From: Embiotoca jacksoni
Taxonomy: Eukaryota; Chordata; Actinopteri; Embiotocidae
Assembly (NCBI GenBank): GCA_022577435.1
Contig: JAKOON010000041.1
Span: forward strand, 941,001 to 1,005,000
Reading direction: 5' to 3'
Length of the DNA stretch: 64,000 nt
Shown here: in pieces, positions 1 through 63,335 of the stretch
Numbering within the stretch: the stretch's first letter is position 1
Layout of the letters: the number at the start of each line of letters is the position of its first letter
Notes under the pieces: generated by a model
Seen by the model: only the letters and a program-made list of their open reading frames with translations
The model's database searches: none
What the model was told of the DNA's origin: nothing
Made by a program: the position numbers and the translations under genes

Positions 1-170
1 ATTTCAAAGATTCGTCGTTCAGTTTGTCCCCTAGTGGCTGCAACACACTTCAGATTCACTTCAGTAGAACAAAGTATTCTGACTTCAGCTCTGCACTTAC
101 AGATACTGAACTGTTTCTAATGCCCCAGATTGGGAGTGGGCGTCTTAATCAAAAATATGACCCAGTCATT

Positions 171-714
171 CATGATGTCATGATTCAACCTGGTATCACG
201 GCAAGATGTGAACTAGACACGCCTGTCCACTACGGCAAAACATGAAATAGCCACGCATTGGGCTGTCGAGGCGTGAAAGTTACACGTTTTCCTGTAGTGG
301 GCAAAAATTCAACCTATTGCATTTTTAGAGCCACTGGATTTACAAGAGAATTAAACATTTAGAAAAAACACATGGTTTAGGTTTGGGTTTGGAAACAAAA
401 AACAGCTCAAGAAAAATGCTTTTTTAACTCCTTGATTCGAACCCAATCGTCCTGCATTGCTGTGACTAATGTCACCACGCCACCCTTCCTGCCTCCTAAT
501 ACCGCCAAAAAATGTCATTTGTACTTGCTCTTAAAACAAGCTGGACTTTGGTCACATTATCCTGCTTTACATGCATGCATGTACATTTCCCGTTTACAAA
601 ACGTGTAACTTTCACGCTTAGACAGCCCAAAGCGTGGCTTTCTCACGTTCTTCTGTCGTGGACGGTCGTGTCTATTTCACGCTTTGCCGTGATACTGGGT
701 TGCATGACGTCATG
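171..714. mobile_element. Fold-back element with about 118-bp inverted terminal repeats
   Basis: Left arm about 171-289 and right arm about 598-714 are imperfect reverse complements. Shared blocks include GTATCACGGCAA, GGGCTGT and GCGTGAAAGTTACACGTTTT. The outer tips are near-palindromes (CATGATGTCATG and CATGACGTCATG; the right one holds a consensus CRE, TGACGTCA). The 300-bp centre has no ORF; read on the minus strand it contains a tRNA B-box-like GGGTTCGAATC. Class unknown; a MITE or fold-back DNA transposon fits best. Confidence 0.7.
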
Positions 715-1051
<337 letters not shown>

Positions 1052-1503
1052 TCCTGCTGTGGCTGCGGGCCACTGACACTGATGTGAGGTGATTGTTCTG
1101 TAAAGCAGAGTCTCTCTCTGAAGCCACCGAACTCTAATTCAATCAGCAATCTACATGTGATCGGGCCAGGACATCCCATCCCTGCAGGGGCGATCCGATG
1201 CCCCTCCACCACTCATGCAGATATGTGTGTGTTTAAAGTGTGTGTGTATTCGTGGAAAACTATTTCTTTGTGTCTTGACTGTTCAGTCACCACTTGTACA
1301 CACATTCTTTCTTACTCTGTAAGAATTGATTCTCCTATCTTTCCCGTTCAGGTGCAGCTAACAGTCAGATCGCCCTCTAGTGGCCAGCACTTCCCCCTGT
1401 GTGTTCTATCAATAGCTTCGCTGTGGATTAGATGGATTAGATATTTAGCGAAATCTCTCCGTGCTGCTGTAAATAGACAGATGGGTGTGTTGTCCACCCC
1501 CCC

Positions 1504-1511
1504 CACACACA

Positions 1512-1550
<39 letters not shown>
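1504..1550. repeat. (CA)n microsatellite
   Basis: CA tract with one TA interruption, flanked by C-rich sequence. Confidence 0.95.
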
Positions 1551-1552
<2 letters not shown>

Positions 1553-1936
1553 GCCCTCCCCCAACGCGCACACTCACCCGTCTCTCTGTTGCCGTGCCAG
1601 GCCAACATAACCGAAAACGGCAGCGTACAGACAGATGTTTGTCTGTTTAATTCCAAAAGATTATTTTTACCCTGTTTTTTTTTTTTTTTTTTTTTCACCC
1701 CTTAGAGGTTTTTTTTTCTATTGTTCATAGAAACTACTTTTATTTGTCGACATAATGCAGGGGGAGGGTGAGAGGGGGGTATGAGGGAGGTCACTGGGTG
1801 CATAAGCCGAGAGACTGGGGGACTGATGGTGGGACAAGGTGGATGCTGGTCTCCACATGCCCCCCTGCAGTGAGGATGAACCCTTTTCAGAACAAGGCCA
1901 GATTAGTGCCCCACAGCACCCTCCTATATCCCCCCC

Positions 1937-1951
1937 CACACACACACACGT

Positions 1952-2008
<57 letters not shown>
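1937..2008. repeat. (CA)n microsatellite
   Basis: CA tract of about 72 bp with one GTG interruption, after a C run. Confidence 0.95.
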
Positions 2009-2011
<3 letters not shown>

Positions 2012-3535
2012 CACCCTCCTCCTTCCAGATCCCGACAATCATCACTTTCCAACATAACGACTGAGTAAATCCTCAGCAGCCCTGTTTTTATTGGAGAGCG
2101 GCTGCGGGGGGGTTAGACTGTGATTTTAGTGCTGTGAGGAAATTTTGGAAGTCCTTTGTTTGGGGATGTTTTGGAATCAACAGAGCTGTTAATCTCCTCA
2201 GATGGAAGATCAAACACAGTAATGTGAAATCCCCAAAACAGTGTTGACATTTGGGGTGACGTTCAAATTTAGGACCAAAAATGAAATTTCAGAGGGTAAA
2301 ACTTGTGTATACATTCACAGTTTTGGTTGACATTTTCAGAAAGGTGATAATCTTATGTTTAATACAGAGCCTCCTGTTTACTCTCTTCATGTTTCTCCAT
2401 AATAAACATAATGAAGAATTACCACATCAGAGCTGTTGCAGAGGTGTTCCTGATGAATCTGCTGCCTGTCCCTAATGTACAGACGGAGATGTGTGCTGCT
2501 CTGACCGGACAATTAAGCTCTGCTGTGTCTGTGTGTGTGTCTGTGCTTTCTTTTGTCTGCTGCTGTCCTGGACAGATTTGTGGCGTTTTTAAGGCTTTAG
2601 CATTGAGCAATGAAGAAATAAGAAAAAGACAACTATTCAAGGACAAAAACAAGTTCAGGAAATGAGAATCTTTACAGTATGTGAGCGTGACAAACCTGCT
2701 GCCAGACCAGTAATATGTTGACTAAAGTTTGACCTACTAATTTGCTGATATGCTACATTTTTATCAGACTTTTTTAAAATGTTGATTGATATTCATTCAT
2801 TTATATAGCTTATGTTTTTTATTACTATTTGTTATTTTGATTATTTCATCATTTAATATGTCTAATGTGTCAATCAATTGCTCGCTGGAAGAGAAAAAAG
2901 AGACATACATTCAGGAAAACCTTTCAGCATGTAGATCTATCTTCATAGCAAGAAAACCTAAACTCTGACCCCCTGAGCTGCCACACCAGTTTACTAATAA
3001 TTGCTTCAATCAATAAAATCCTTTTTGAGCCCGTTTTAGGGCTCAAACTGTATTTTGAAATCTGTTAAAACACTGAAGAGCTGTGCAGGCAGTAATATTC
3101 CAACACAGAGACCAAACAGAGCTCCGCCGGTCAGTTTTATTTCTACACTATATTTCTACACGTTTTGCTGTACTGACGTTTTTAATATTTTCTACAGCTG
3201 TAAACGGCTAAGCTAACCAAGTCTGGCTGGTTTTCTTCCGCTGCCACGTTGAGTGACTTCAAACCTACATATCTGAGCCTTTTCACAAACCTCACACTTT
3301 CCTAGTGGGACATTCACAGTTGGACAGAAGTTCAGGTGTATTCTCCCTCTTGGGTGTTGGAACTTTCCCACTTCCGAGCTGCTCATGAACGCACCATTGG
3401 TCAGAAAACAATTGGTTCAAAGAGCAGGGCAAAGTTAGGCCCCCAAAAATCACAGGTGTGAACACCTGGCAAAAAACAACATAAGCCACACCTCCAAAAA
3501 TAATTTCAAAAATTAATAGAAATAAATAATTTATG
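2009..3535. other. Intergenic, nothing recognised
   Basis: AT-rich sequence with only short ORFs lacking homology or codon structure. No element ends seen. Confidence 0.5.
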
Positions 3536-3539
3536 ACGA

Positions 3540-3870
3540 TAAATAAGTTTGAATCCTGGCCTGGGCCTTTCTGTGTGGAGTTTGCATGTTCTCCTTGTGC
3601 CTGCATGGGTTCTCTCCGGGTTCTCCAGCTTCCTCCCACCATCCAAAAACATCCACCTCCGGTTAATTGGTGGTTCTACAAATGTCCCTTAGGTGTGAAT
3701 GAGAGTGTGAATGGTCTTCCGTTTCCATCTGTCTCTATGTGTTGGTCCTGTGGTGGACTTGGCGATCTGTCCAGGTTGTACCCTGCCTTCGCCCAAAGTG
3801 AGGCTCCAGCCCCCCCCTCCGTGACCCTGTTCAGGATAAAGCGGGTATAGATAATGGATGGATGGATGAT
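3540..3870 (+). mobile_element. Teleost dispersed repeat, copy 1, ending in (ATGG)n
   Basis: Contains the segments cctttctgtgtggagtttgc, ttctctccgggttctcc, ggttaattggtgg and gaccctgttcaggataaagc, and a tail of ATGG repeats. I recognise it as a very common fish repeat, but its class is uncertain to me. A second copy is at 56140-56425. Confidence 0.7.
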
Positions 3871-5166
3871 GATAAATAAAATTTAAAAAGAAAGATTTGT
3901 TTTGTTGTCAGCTGGAGCAATAACTTCCTCAGTGCTGCTGTCCTGACTGTCGTGCTGGCAGCACCTACATGTACCAGGATGCATTGAACGCAAGCTTCTG
4001 ATGTCACGTCATGTGCTTATCTTTGCCAAGTCTCCCCCGTTGTAACTCAACTCTGTCTTAAGAGAGCAAATGACAGGAAAGAAGGTATTTATTTGTCAGG
4101 AAGCCTCGAGTACTGATGATATACTGTAAAGTTATCAACTATTATCAATAACATTGCTGTGTGTCACATCCTTCACCCGCTGTGTTCGGTGACAGAAGGA
4201 CTCACTCAGCAGTCGTCTGATGTGAATATGTGTATATAAGTTGGGAAAAAACTTTCATGCTCATAACGAGCATTGACAAGAACATCCAAAAAAGTGCCCA
4301 CTGAAATACACTGCAGCCGCAGCGACGGCATCGCTCCGCTGCATTCATCCAACTATAAACTCAAATAAACGTAAATAAATATGATTCAGTCAGCCAAAAC
4401 ACATCAAATGTATCTTCGTCAATAACTTCCTCTGTACTCGTATTTTGAGTTCCCATATTCACTGTTGGAAAGTTCGTTGCTGTACAAGCAGTGGAAGAAG
4501 GTTGTAATTCCTCTAGCCACCTACATCAGTGGTGCTTTCAGGAAACTGAGAATTTATTGAGGAATTTATTACTTCAAATGATTACATATACCATCAACAG
4601 AAAAAAAAATAATGAATAAAAATACATTGGCAAAAAAAAAAGAAAAAATCAACAAGATAAAGTGCTTGAAGAGCACAATTATGAATGATAAACTGTGGGA
4701 GCACATGTTTCCTGGTATACTTGTTGGTGACTTTGTGTCCCGTGATGGAAACTTCTTGTTATTGACTCCAAGCTGAACTGTAACAGCTTCGTTTCCGTCA
4801 GTAGCCGACGTCACGCTGTGCGTTGAAGAGTTGAAACTCATTTCCATGATGAACAATTAAACGAAACTTCATCAGCAAGCGAGCATCTAAAATCCCGTCC
4901 TGACATCATGATGTCACGACATTTTGGCTGATGTAAGCTGCACCGGCTGACGTAACAGCCTTTAAATGATGTCCCCTGTGGTCCCTGAAGCGTGACTGCA
5001 TGTCAGGAGTGATATAAGAGACAAGTTCTTCTGAAACAACAACAACAACAACAAAAATATCTAATCTGCAAAGAAGGTGTTGTTCAGGAGGGATGATGCT
5101 CGTTTTACTCAGTTATTGATGCAGTTCATCTTCATCTTCTCTTCATCGGTACCAGCGAGTGTGTGA

Positions 5167-5168
<2 letters not shown>
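3871..5168. other. Intergenic, nothing recognised
   Basis: AT-rich sequence with a short (CAA)n run near 5035-5053. No gene seen. Confidence 0.5.
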
Positions 5169-5221
<53 letters not shown>

Positions 5222-5320
5222 CAGTGTGAGGCCAGTAGAGGGTGTAAGAGTTTCTATCTGGACTGTGAGCTTCAGTATCTCTCCTCACTGTCTCCTCTGA
5301 TTCCATGTCTTACATAATGA

Positions 5321-5406
<86 letters not shown>
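5169..5406. repeat. Paired (GT)n and (AC)n microsatellites
   Basis: GT tract 5169-5214 and AC tract 5323-5406, separated by about 108 bp, in inverted relation. Confidence 0.95.
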
Positions 5407-5407
<1 letters not shown>

Positions 5408-6407
5408 TAGGCTGACAGTTCACTCACTAAATTCGATAACAGCACAGAATCAGAGTGGTGTTTTGACATACTGTAATAACATTTAAAACAACAACAAATA
5501 AACAAATAATCAAATGACGACCTACATTTATATGAACAGCAAGTTTTTCAATCAGGCATTCATCAACTACCTGTTTGAACAAATAGATAAAATGAAATAT
5601 AGTGAGACAATAAACGAAATACATAAATAACAAATAAAGAAAATGAAGTAAATATAAAAAACAAAGAAACAAATAATAAAAGAAGGAAATATAAATAAGT
5701 TATAAAATGAATACCGAAAAAGTGAAATGAAGAGGACACTGATAATTTGAATTTATGGATAAACATCATACAGAACTTAAACAGGCATACGTATTATTTA
5801 TTATTTGTTTATAGTGATTTTAATCCTGATGCACGTTGTTTCTGTCCTGCCTGCCGCTGTGATCCAGAACGTACCGGACATGAATACCGTCTCTCATGTT
5901 GTAGTCCTTCAATTTAAATAAGATCTGTGCAGCTGTGTGGTTGGACAGCTCTGGCTCTCTGTTATCGATCACAGACTGGCTGCAGCAGCTCGGCTAACTG
6001 TAGTCAAGCCCACCACTGATTACTTATAAGATGTTGCTGCATTGACAATGACACGAAATTACAATTTTACATTTTTACTTGAATTGTTGTGAATGAGGTT
6101 GTTGGCATCAAGTTTACAAACGTTACTGATGTGAGCGTCTGAGAGTGACCAAACACGAGCAGAACTCAAGCAGCATGCCATCCAAGAGCAGCTGCACTGA
6201 AGGAATCAACACACTGGATGTAGATTCAGTCTGACACTGAACCATGTGGAAAACTGTTTTTACTATAATGAGGACAAATCTGCAAAATGTTTATTGACAA
6301 CATATTAAATTTGTTATTTAGTTTTCCATTGTCACTTGTGGCAACTAAACCGAAAGCATTTCGGTGCCTTCGAGAATGAAAGTCTGAGATATAATTAAAT
6401 TAAGCGG
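5407..6407. other. AT-rich intergenic sequence
   Basis: Low-complexity A/T-rich stretch (5450-5800), then ordinary sequence. No coding signal. Confidence 0.5.
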
Positions 6408-6771
6408 CATCCATCAGTGATGTCATCATCCATCAGTGATGTCATCGTTGGTTTGTGAACGTTATGAATCCTCCAGTTCAGATTCTGTCCGTCACCATCT
6501 AGTTCGGAGCGGTTTGGAGCAGGAAGTGACCATATTTGGACGAGCTGGGGGAGGAGCCAGCGGTGGATCTGACCGATCTGATTGGAAACCTGACGATACT
6601 ACGTCCCGCCCACCGATAGCTGTAACCTGTATTTGATGAGAAGTTGAATGGGAGTCTATGGAGCCGGAGGCTTTTTGGAGCCGACCTCTAGTGGCACTCG
6701 CTGGTATTGCAGCTGAAGACACTTCTGCATCAGAACCATTTTTAAGACCTGGAAGCTACGAACACTTTTAC
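6408..6771 (-). mobile_element. Dispersed family A, copy 1 (internally deleted)
   Basis: Same family as the 539-bp element at 35294-35832, in reverse orientation. Both ends are kept (catccatcagtgatgtcatc near 6408; ggaagctacgaacactttta near 6751), but about 190 bp of the middle are missing. A 19-bp end segment is tandemly duplicated (about 6409-6448). Confidence 0.75.
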
Positions 6772-7850
6772 ATACATGAAATATGAGTTAAATACTGAAT
6801 AAGCTTTTTTATTGCCACCATGTATCCCTCATACTGTGTGGTACAAGGACTGGAAACAGACATTACATTACAAAAGTATTGAACATTATTTGTATTTACT
6901 GACAGGGTTTGGGTGGACAGACAAAACAACCCTGGTACCCCTGAATTCTCGGGACCCTGCAAGAATGAATAAATGAAAATGTATTATGTAATGGGCCCCT
7001 CTGAAACGCAATATAATTATTTATTTTTGGGGTGTAATTCCACTTTCAACACCCTCATTATTTCAGCTCTCTGCCTGTGTTGCATGTCCCTGAATGAATT
7101 TATGTTACTAAACAGCAAACCATGATACAGGCAGCACTGAAGCTCAGAGAAGTAACAGAGATTTAAGGAACTGGAAATTAGTTTCACTTAAATATTCATC
7201 CTGACATGCATACAGGTGTTTAACTTGTCCAGGGGGTCATTTACTGAATGTGAAAACAGTCAGCAGTGGTCCATTTATTTCTCTCTTTTTTTATTGATTT
7301 ATAATCATGATGTAACAGAGCTGATGTGTTTTTTTAATGATTAATGCTACTCCACCATGAATTTAGGCCACACCTATCCTCCAGAACACTTGACGTTACC
7401 TTTTTGTCGGGCTGCACGTTGCGTGCCTCGCTGCTGATGTTGCACCATCAGGACCTCAAAGGAAGAAAAAAAATCGTTCAAAATAAAATGTACACAAGTT
7501 ATAAGTAATAATTTCTATAAATAAATTCATATTTAATGTTTTCTCCCGGTTACAGGCGTTTTAGCAGTCAGCACTGTGAGTTGTATAGCCAACAATAGTA
7601 TCCTCTATTGTACTATTAATACTGTTGTATTGTACTCTCTGTCTGTCTCTGGAGTAAACATGCAGCCCCTTCACAATAAAGTGCCCTTGAATTAAAAAAA
7701 TGTGTAATAGTAGTTTAAGTTGTAAAAATCTACTTTATTGGTTTGAGTGGGTTTCAACAATCTTTATAAATAGTTTTTATAAATGTTAGTTTTGATATGT
7801 ACTTGAGTACATTTCATCCAAGTGCAAGGCGTTTCACGCTTTTTATTTTG
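6772..7850. other. Intergenic, nothing recognised
   Basis: AT-rich DNA upstream of the promoter region. No gene or clear element. Confidence 0.5.
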
Positions 7851-8070
7851 AAGTCCACATTTCCGGTAGTATCATGTCTGTCTGAATATGGCCGCGTGAC
7901 GCTGCCCGCAGCGGGACTGTTTCTGTTATAGCGGCAGGACAGCGGAGACCCGTTCAGTCTGTGAGCCGTTAACGGACCGGGACCGGACAGAAGCGGCGGC
8001 TGTTCACGATGCTGGCAGCGAAGTAGTTTTAAACCGGTTCCTGTTTCGGGGTTTACACGCTGAGAAACCA
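7851..8070 (+). promoter_or_regulatory. arhgap23: 5' flank / promoter and 5' UTR of arhgap23
   Basis: CpG-bearing, GC-richer stretch just before the start codon, unlike the AT-rich sequence upstream. It contains an ETS-type core in reverse (ttccgg, 7861-7866), an ATGGCCGC element and TGACG half-site around 7888-7902. No TATA box is evident. The transcription start cannot be placed from sequence alone. Confidence 0.5.
7874..8026 (+). other. Three minimal upstream ORFs before the arhgap23 start
   Basis: If the 5' UTR reaches this far, it contains ATG TCT GTC TGA (7874-7885), ATG GCC GCG TGA (7888-7899) and ATG CTG GCA GCG AAG TAG (8009-8026). The last ends 44 nt before the main ATG. Such short ORFs can reduce initiation at a main start with weak context. 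This depends on where transcription starts. Confidence 0.4.
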
Positions 8071-58903
<50,833 letters not shown>

Positions 58904-59481
58904 TCCCACTGTTTCATCTACTAATGCAGGATCAAGCACTTGCCCTTTACTCACTAACACTGGACCACATGTCACCGCTTCTGAGGTGTCTGTCAGCAGG
59001 GGGTTCGGTCGTCTAGACACTCTTCCCTCTCGGCTTTTTATCGACCCTAATTTTGGAGACGTGCTCTTCTGGTGAAGGAAGTCTTTGACATTGTGTGGAG
59101 TTGTAGAGTTTCATTCCAATATCAGGTTACCACCATTTGAAACATGTAAAACTGATGTAGTTATCTATGTCTTTATACAGTATACTATGCAGTCAACTGT
59201 TCGGTAAATAGCAGGAACTGAGATCCTGACAAAATCTCATCGTTCTGTTCGAAACACACATCCGTGAGTCAGGGAAACGTACAGTTCAGGTGTGGTTCTG
59301 GAAGCTTTGTGACAGAGTGCACTCGGGGCGGCGAGCTGGTGAACTGTATGAGGGTTCATCTCTGTGTGACGGGCACCAGTCAAATGAGTTTGTATTTAGG
59401 TTCACAGATCAGGAAACAAGACTGATGCACGGTTATGAAGAGAATGAAAAAGAAAACGCAGAATACCGGCACTCACAGAGC

Positions 59482-59487
59482 AATAAA
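59482..59487 (+). terminator. Candidate proximal polyadenylation signal AATAAA
   Basis: First canonical AATAAA after the stop codon (580 nt downstream), followed by T-rich sequence. It would give a short 3' UTR. No transcript evidence is available. Confidence 0.35.
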
Positions 59488-60567
59488 ATATGAAACATTT
59501 TATTTCATAAAATATGAAACATTTTATTGTGGGCAAAAAAAAGGACACGCTGATGATGGCTTATGTCCCCCATTATCTATCTGTCTCAACTCGTTAGTGG
59601 ACCTGCGCTGCAGGAGAGGCCAGTTCAAGTAGAACCATTGAGTTTCAGGTCGGAACCCTTCGGCTTTAACAGAACCGAGCTAATCAGTGGAGCTTCAGCA
59701 CCCCCTGCAGGTGATACATGGTTATTTAACCTGTCAAATGTTTTTTTGCAACTACAGTTTTGTTGCAATTTTCAGTTTAAATAGTCAGCACTGGAAATAC
59801 AAGAATAACCCCTCGAAACATTTTTTAGCGCACACCATTGGTGAACTAAGTGATGAGCTAACTGCTAACATGTTATCATTCGACACAATAGCTTTCTGAA
59901 TCAATGAGCTTGTTAAATGACATTTAATGCACAGTTAAGACAGTTTACTGTTGTTCAGAAGTGCACATTCAAGTATTGTAAGACTCAACAAACAAATCCA
60001 AGTTAATTGAATGACTTTATTTTGTTGCAGAGTTTTTCCATTACATTACCCAGTGGCTTTAATATGTCATGTTTTGAAATGAAACCCTTCAACTGTATAT
60101 TTAAAGTGATAGATGGTGATAAATACATATTAAGTAAAAAAATAAGAGAAAGCCATATGAGACATTTGAGATTGAGCTCCAGAGCGGCTGCTGTTCCAGC
60201 TGCAGTCACTCTCATCATCCGTCTGGATTCACGCTGGTGTCTTCTCCCACTGCTTTTCACTAACGATGTCTTTGACAATACCCGTGTAGTCAAATATGTG
60301 ATATGCACACTCACCTGCCAGCCTGAGTACACCACAGCACACTAAAGCTGGTTAGCTTCAGTTTACTTCTCAGCCCTTTACGAGCTCTTCCAAAGCCTCC
60401 TGCGAACCTGCAGGGAACCTCAGCAGGACTCGCTCACCCTCTCTGGACTGATGGGACTTGGGCGTCACGCCAAAGCTACCATGGACTTCAAAAAATGCAT
60501 GCATGGGTCAGTGACATGAAAAAAAATATGCAAGCCCTAAGTGTTCAACACAAGCCTGTCATACTTC

Positions 60568-60569
<2 letters not shown>

Positions 60570-60649
<80 letters not shown>
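60570..60649. repeat. (GT)n microsatellite in the probable 3' UTR
   Basis: GT tract of about 80 bp. If the distal polyadenylation site is used it is part of the mRNA. Confidence 0.97.
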
Positions 60650-61176
60650 GAGGTAGGAGGGCCGGAGCTGTGAGGACAATGATGCCTGTTTTGTCACAAG
60701 TGTCCAAGGCAGCTATGTGAAGTCATGCCAAAACTCTGTTGTTTTTTTTATCTGGGTAATTGTACACTATCATCAGTGTGGAGAACGGAGAGCTGATCAG
60801 AGGAACGTGGTGTTACAGCGAGGCTGCAGCTCGTACATGATATCAGTGTTTTAAACACCTGACAGTGAGTGAACAAGATCCTTAAATCCAAAATCACAGA
60901 GTCTTACCCGAGTGATATTTTAGCATTTATTTTCCTTTTTCACATTTTCAGTATTTTTGCTTCCTTCCCAGAACTTTAGTTTTGTAACAACAAAATGGAT
61001 CTGAACCAAACTGTACTGCCAACCGCTGTCGTCCAACCAGACTCCATGTTTGTCTTAATCATATCTGGACTCCGTCTGTCCTTCTATCTGTGCCCTTGTG
61101 CATGTACTTTATGTACGTGTGTGACTGCGTGGACCAATTTTGTAACAGTTGTACAAAGCCTTGTTAAGTTAACCCG

Positions 61177-61184
61177 TGTATATA
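61177..61184 (+). promoter_or_regulatory. Pumilio-type element UGUAUAUA
   Basis: Matches UGUANAUA exactly, 18 nt before the distal ATTAAA. Active only if it lies in the mature 3' UTR. Confidence 0.45.
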
Positions 61185-61201
61185 AATATTATACATAATA
61201 T

Positions 61202-61207
61202 ATTAAA
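61202..61207 (+). terminator. Candidate distal polyadenylation signal ATTAAA
   Basis: ATTAAA follows a very AT-rich stretch and is followed within 30 nt by a T/GT-rich segment (tttgttttgg, ggttggtttgtc) fitting a downstream element. A UGUAUAUA Pumilio-type site lies 18 nt upstream. Confidence 0.45.
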
Positions 61208-61225
61208 TTATTTGTTTTGGAAACT

Positions 61226-61986
61226 GGTTGGTTTGTCTTTATTTGTGCTCCAAATGAGGGTGTAAGTGAACTGAAATGTGAACTGTGATGACCGACAGCA
61301 GTGTGTCAGTGAGCTGGGGATCATTTCAAGTAATAAAGGCCCAATCTGCTGATTTGATGATTTTGACTTAGACTTTGACTCAAACTAGAGACTTAAAGTC
61401 CACTTTTGCATTTCATGAAGTGGCTTATGTCGCTAAATTTTGAGTCCACAGTGAGCCAAAATATTATATTGACATTATGCCAAATACATTTTAATAAATA
61501 TCTGTAATAATACTCAAGAAATATCCTGTATCATCCAAGGAAGAGGGTCTGAAGCAGACGTTCAGGCCCTCTGCAGGGTCAGTAGGGTTCACAGTAACAC
61601 CTTTTTAAAGCCACTAAGAGTCTCTCAGTTCCTGTGTGGAGGATTTTCAGCCATTCAACCTGACAAAAGGTTTGTAGTTCTGCAAGAGTTGTGAACTCAC
61701 TGCTCCTGTCAGGTCCATCCACAGATTAAACTCGATGTTTAGATCAGAGACTGAGTACTGAAGCAAAACCTTCAGCTGGTACCTCTGGAGGTCGTCCACT
61801 GTGGATCTTGAGGTGTGTTTAGATCATTATTTAGATGTAAAAGACATCTTTGTTTCTGCTTCAGCTTTATTTGTTTTTTCAGTTGGTGTGATCAAATTTT
61901 GCTCCTTCTCCCAGTGAAATGTTCTTGTGTGTGAAATGTGTGACTGCCTGCAATAACCATATTCGATCCACCGCCGTGCTCTTCGG
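61226..61986. other. Intergenic, nothing recognised
   Basis: AT-rich sequence downstream of the probable gene end. Confidence 0.5.
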
Positions 61987-62196
61987 TTAGCCCGGTGTTT
62001 CTATGACGATCTGCACCTTTTTGCCTCCAAACATACCTCTGCTCATTGTGGCCAAAAAGTTCTGTTTTAACTTCAGCAGTTCAAAGTCGTGATTCCAAAA
62101 TGCATCCGCCGTTGTTTTTTGTAAACTTATGGCATTGAAGTTTGTAGTGAGGACACTGTTGGAGCCATATTGTGGTTGTTGTTTGTTTTGATTCAT
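61987..62196 (-). other. Short minus-strand ORF, 69 codons, origin unknown
   Basis: True ATG at 62194-62196, stop at the other end. Encodes MNQNKQQPQYGSN ... FELLKLKQNFLATMSRGMFG ... VQIVIETPG. I do not recognise a gene; it may be part of a dispersed repeat. Confidence 0.25.
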
Positions 62197-62584
62197 GTTT
62201 ATGAAATGCACAGATTGTGTGTGTGAACAGTGGGTGGAGCCACAGGAAAGGTACCTACTTAAGGAAGCTTCAGGTGATGGGCAGCAGGCGTGTGGAGGTG
62301 AACCATCAGTGTTTTAAACAGGTATGAAGGACTGAGTGAGCTATAATCTGTCTAATATAACTCTAATTATGGCTATCAACGCATTCTGAGGCAGAAACAC
62401 TCATTGAGTCAACAGACAGAAGCTGAAGTCACTTTTTGGCAGCTGAAAAAATGCATTATTTGATTAAATTGGCCCTTTAAAAATATAAACAGGTATAAAT
62501 GACTGAATGAACTATAATCTTTCTAATTTAACTCTTCAACTTGTCTCATGAAGTTCTCAGTCAATAACATTTTCCACAAGTTTT

Positions 62585-62732
62585 CTGTTTGTCATTCGCT
62601 AAATTCACTCTTCCAGTTTAGTGTTCTGGGGGTCCATCTGAAAAATAATCCCGTTATTAATTCGAAGATAAACCTCAAAAGCCGTATATTGGGGTGCAGG
62701 TCCGTTTGAGTGACAGGCCAGGTGTGGGGGCC
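62585..62732 (+). mobile_element. Family A fragment
   Basis: Retains gggggtccatctgaaaaata and a gtttgagtgacaggcc-like block in family A order; diverged. Confidence 0.5.
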
Positions 62733-63022
62733 AGGTCCAGCAGCCTCTTCGCCGCGGGACTCCATTCACGTACATTGTTGTGTTGTAATCTTGTTTCTTT
62801 TTCTTCTTACTTGTCGATAAAATCGGTGTTTTTCACAGACGGTTAAGCTGTTTGTGAGCTCGTATTAATAAGTATTTTTTTGTCATAGCGTGTCTTCAGT
62901 TAACTGCACCAACGGACCGTTCAAGGATTTAGCTACCCAGTTGTTTCGGTAAGTTAAATAAAATATTCTGTATTTGTATAGTTTTATCACCTTTTGGTCT
63001 CAAAGAGCTTCAACATGTTTTT

Positions 63023-63236
63023 CCATCAAATCATGACATCACATCCTGCTCATCACTAGAAATATCACTGCACTTCCTCAATGGGAACATAGAATTAGAA
63101 TAGAATGTCATATAATATTAATATAATTTAGTTTTTATAGGTCTATTAAATGACTCATTTGGTGAAGTCGGGTCTCTTTTGGTTCTTTTTGGTCGCTCCG
63201 AGTGTTTTCCAGTTCTTAGTCATACCCCATGTGTTG
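63023..63236 (+). mobile_element. Dispersed family B, copy 3 (internally deleted)
   Basis: Matches the start of family B (catcacatcctgctcatcac to ggtcgctccgag), then jumps to ttttccagttcttagtcata, losing about 250 bp. It runs directly into a TG-rich tract. Confidence 0.75.
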
Positions 63237-63297
63237 TGTGTGCGTGCATGTGTGTTGTGTTGTGTATGTTGTGTGTGCGGTGTGTGTGTTGTGTATG

Positions 63298-63328
<31 letters not shown>
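63237..63328. repeat. Imperfect (TG)n tract
   Basis: TGTG/TTGTG repeats, ending in a pure GT run. Confidence 0.9.

Positions 63329-63335
<7 letters not shown>

Larger units (their letters stand above)
58904..61225 (+). other. arhgap23: Probable 3' UTR of arhgap23
   Basis: No further exon of the gene is visible after the TAA. The stretch 60960-61225 looks like a vertebrate 3' UTR end: AT-rich, with a Pumilio-type site UGUAUAUA (61177-61184), ATTAAA at 61202-61207, and a GT-rich stretch right after. A nearer AATAAA is at 59482. A (GT)n tract (60570-60649) lies within. The extent is inference. Confidence 0.5.

Noticed and set aside
60007..60345. 112-codon open frame in the 3' UTR region
   Set aside because: Starts at TTG, lies downstream of the arhgap23 stop, and has no recognisable sequence.
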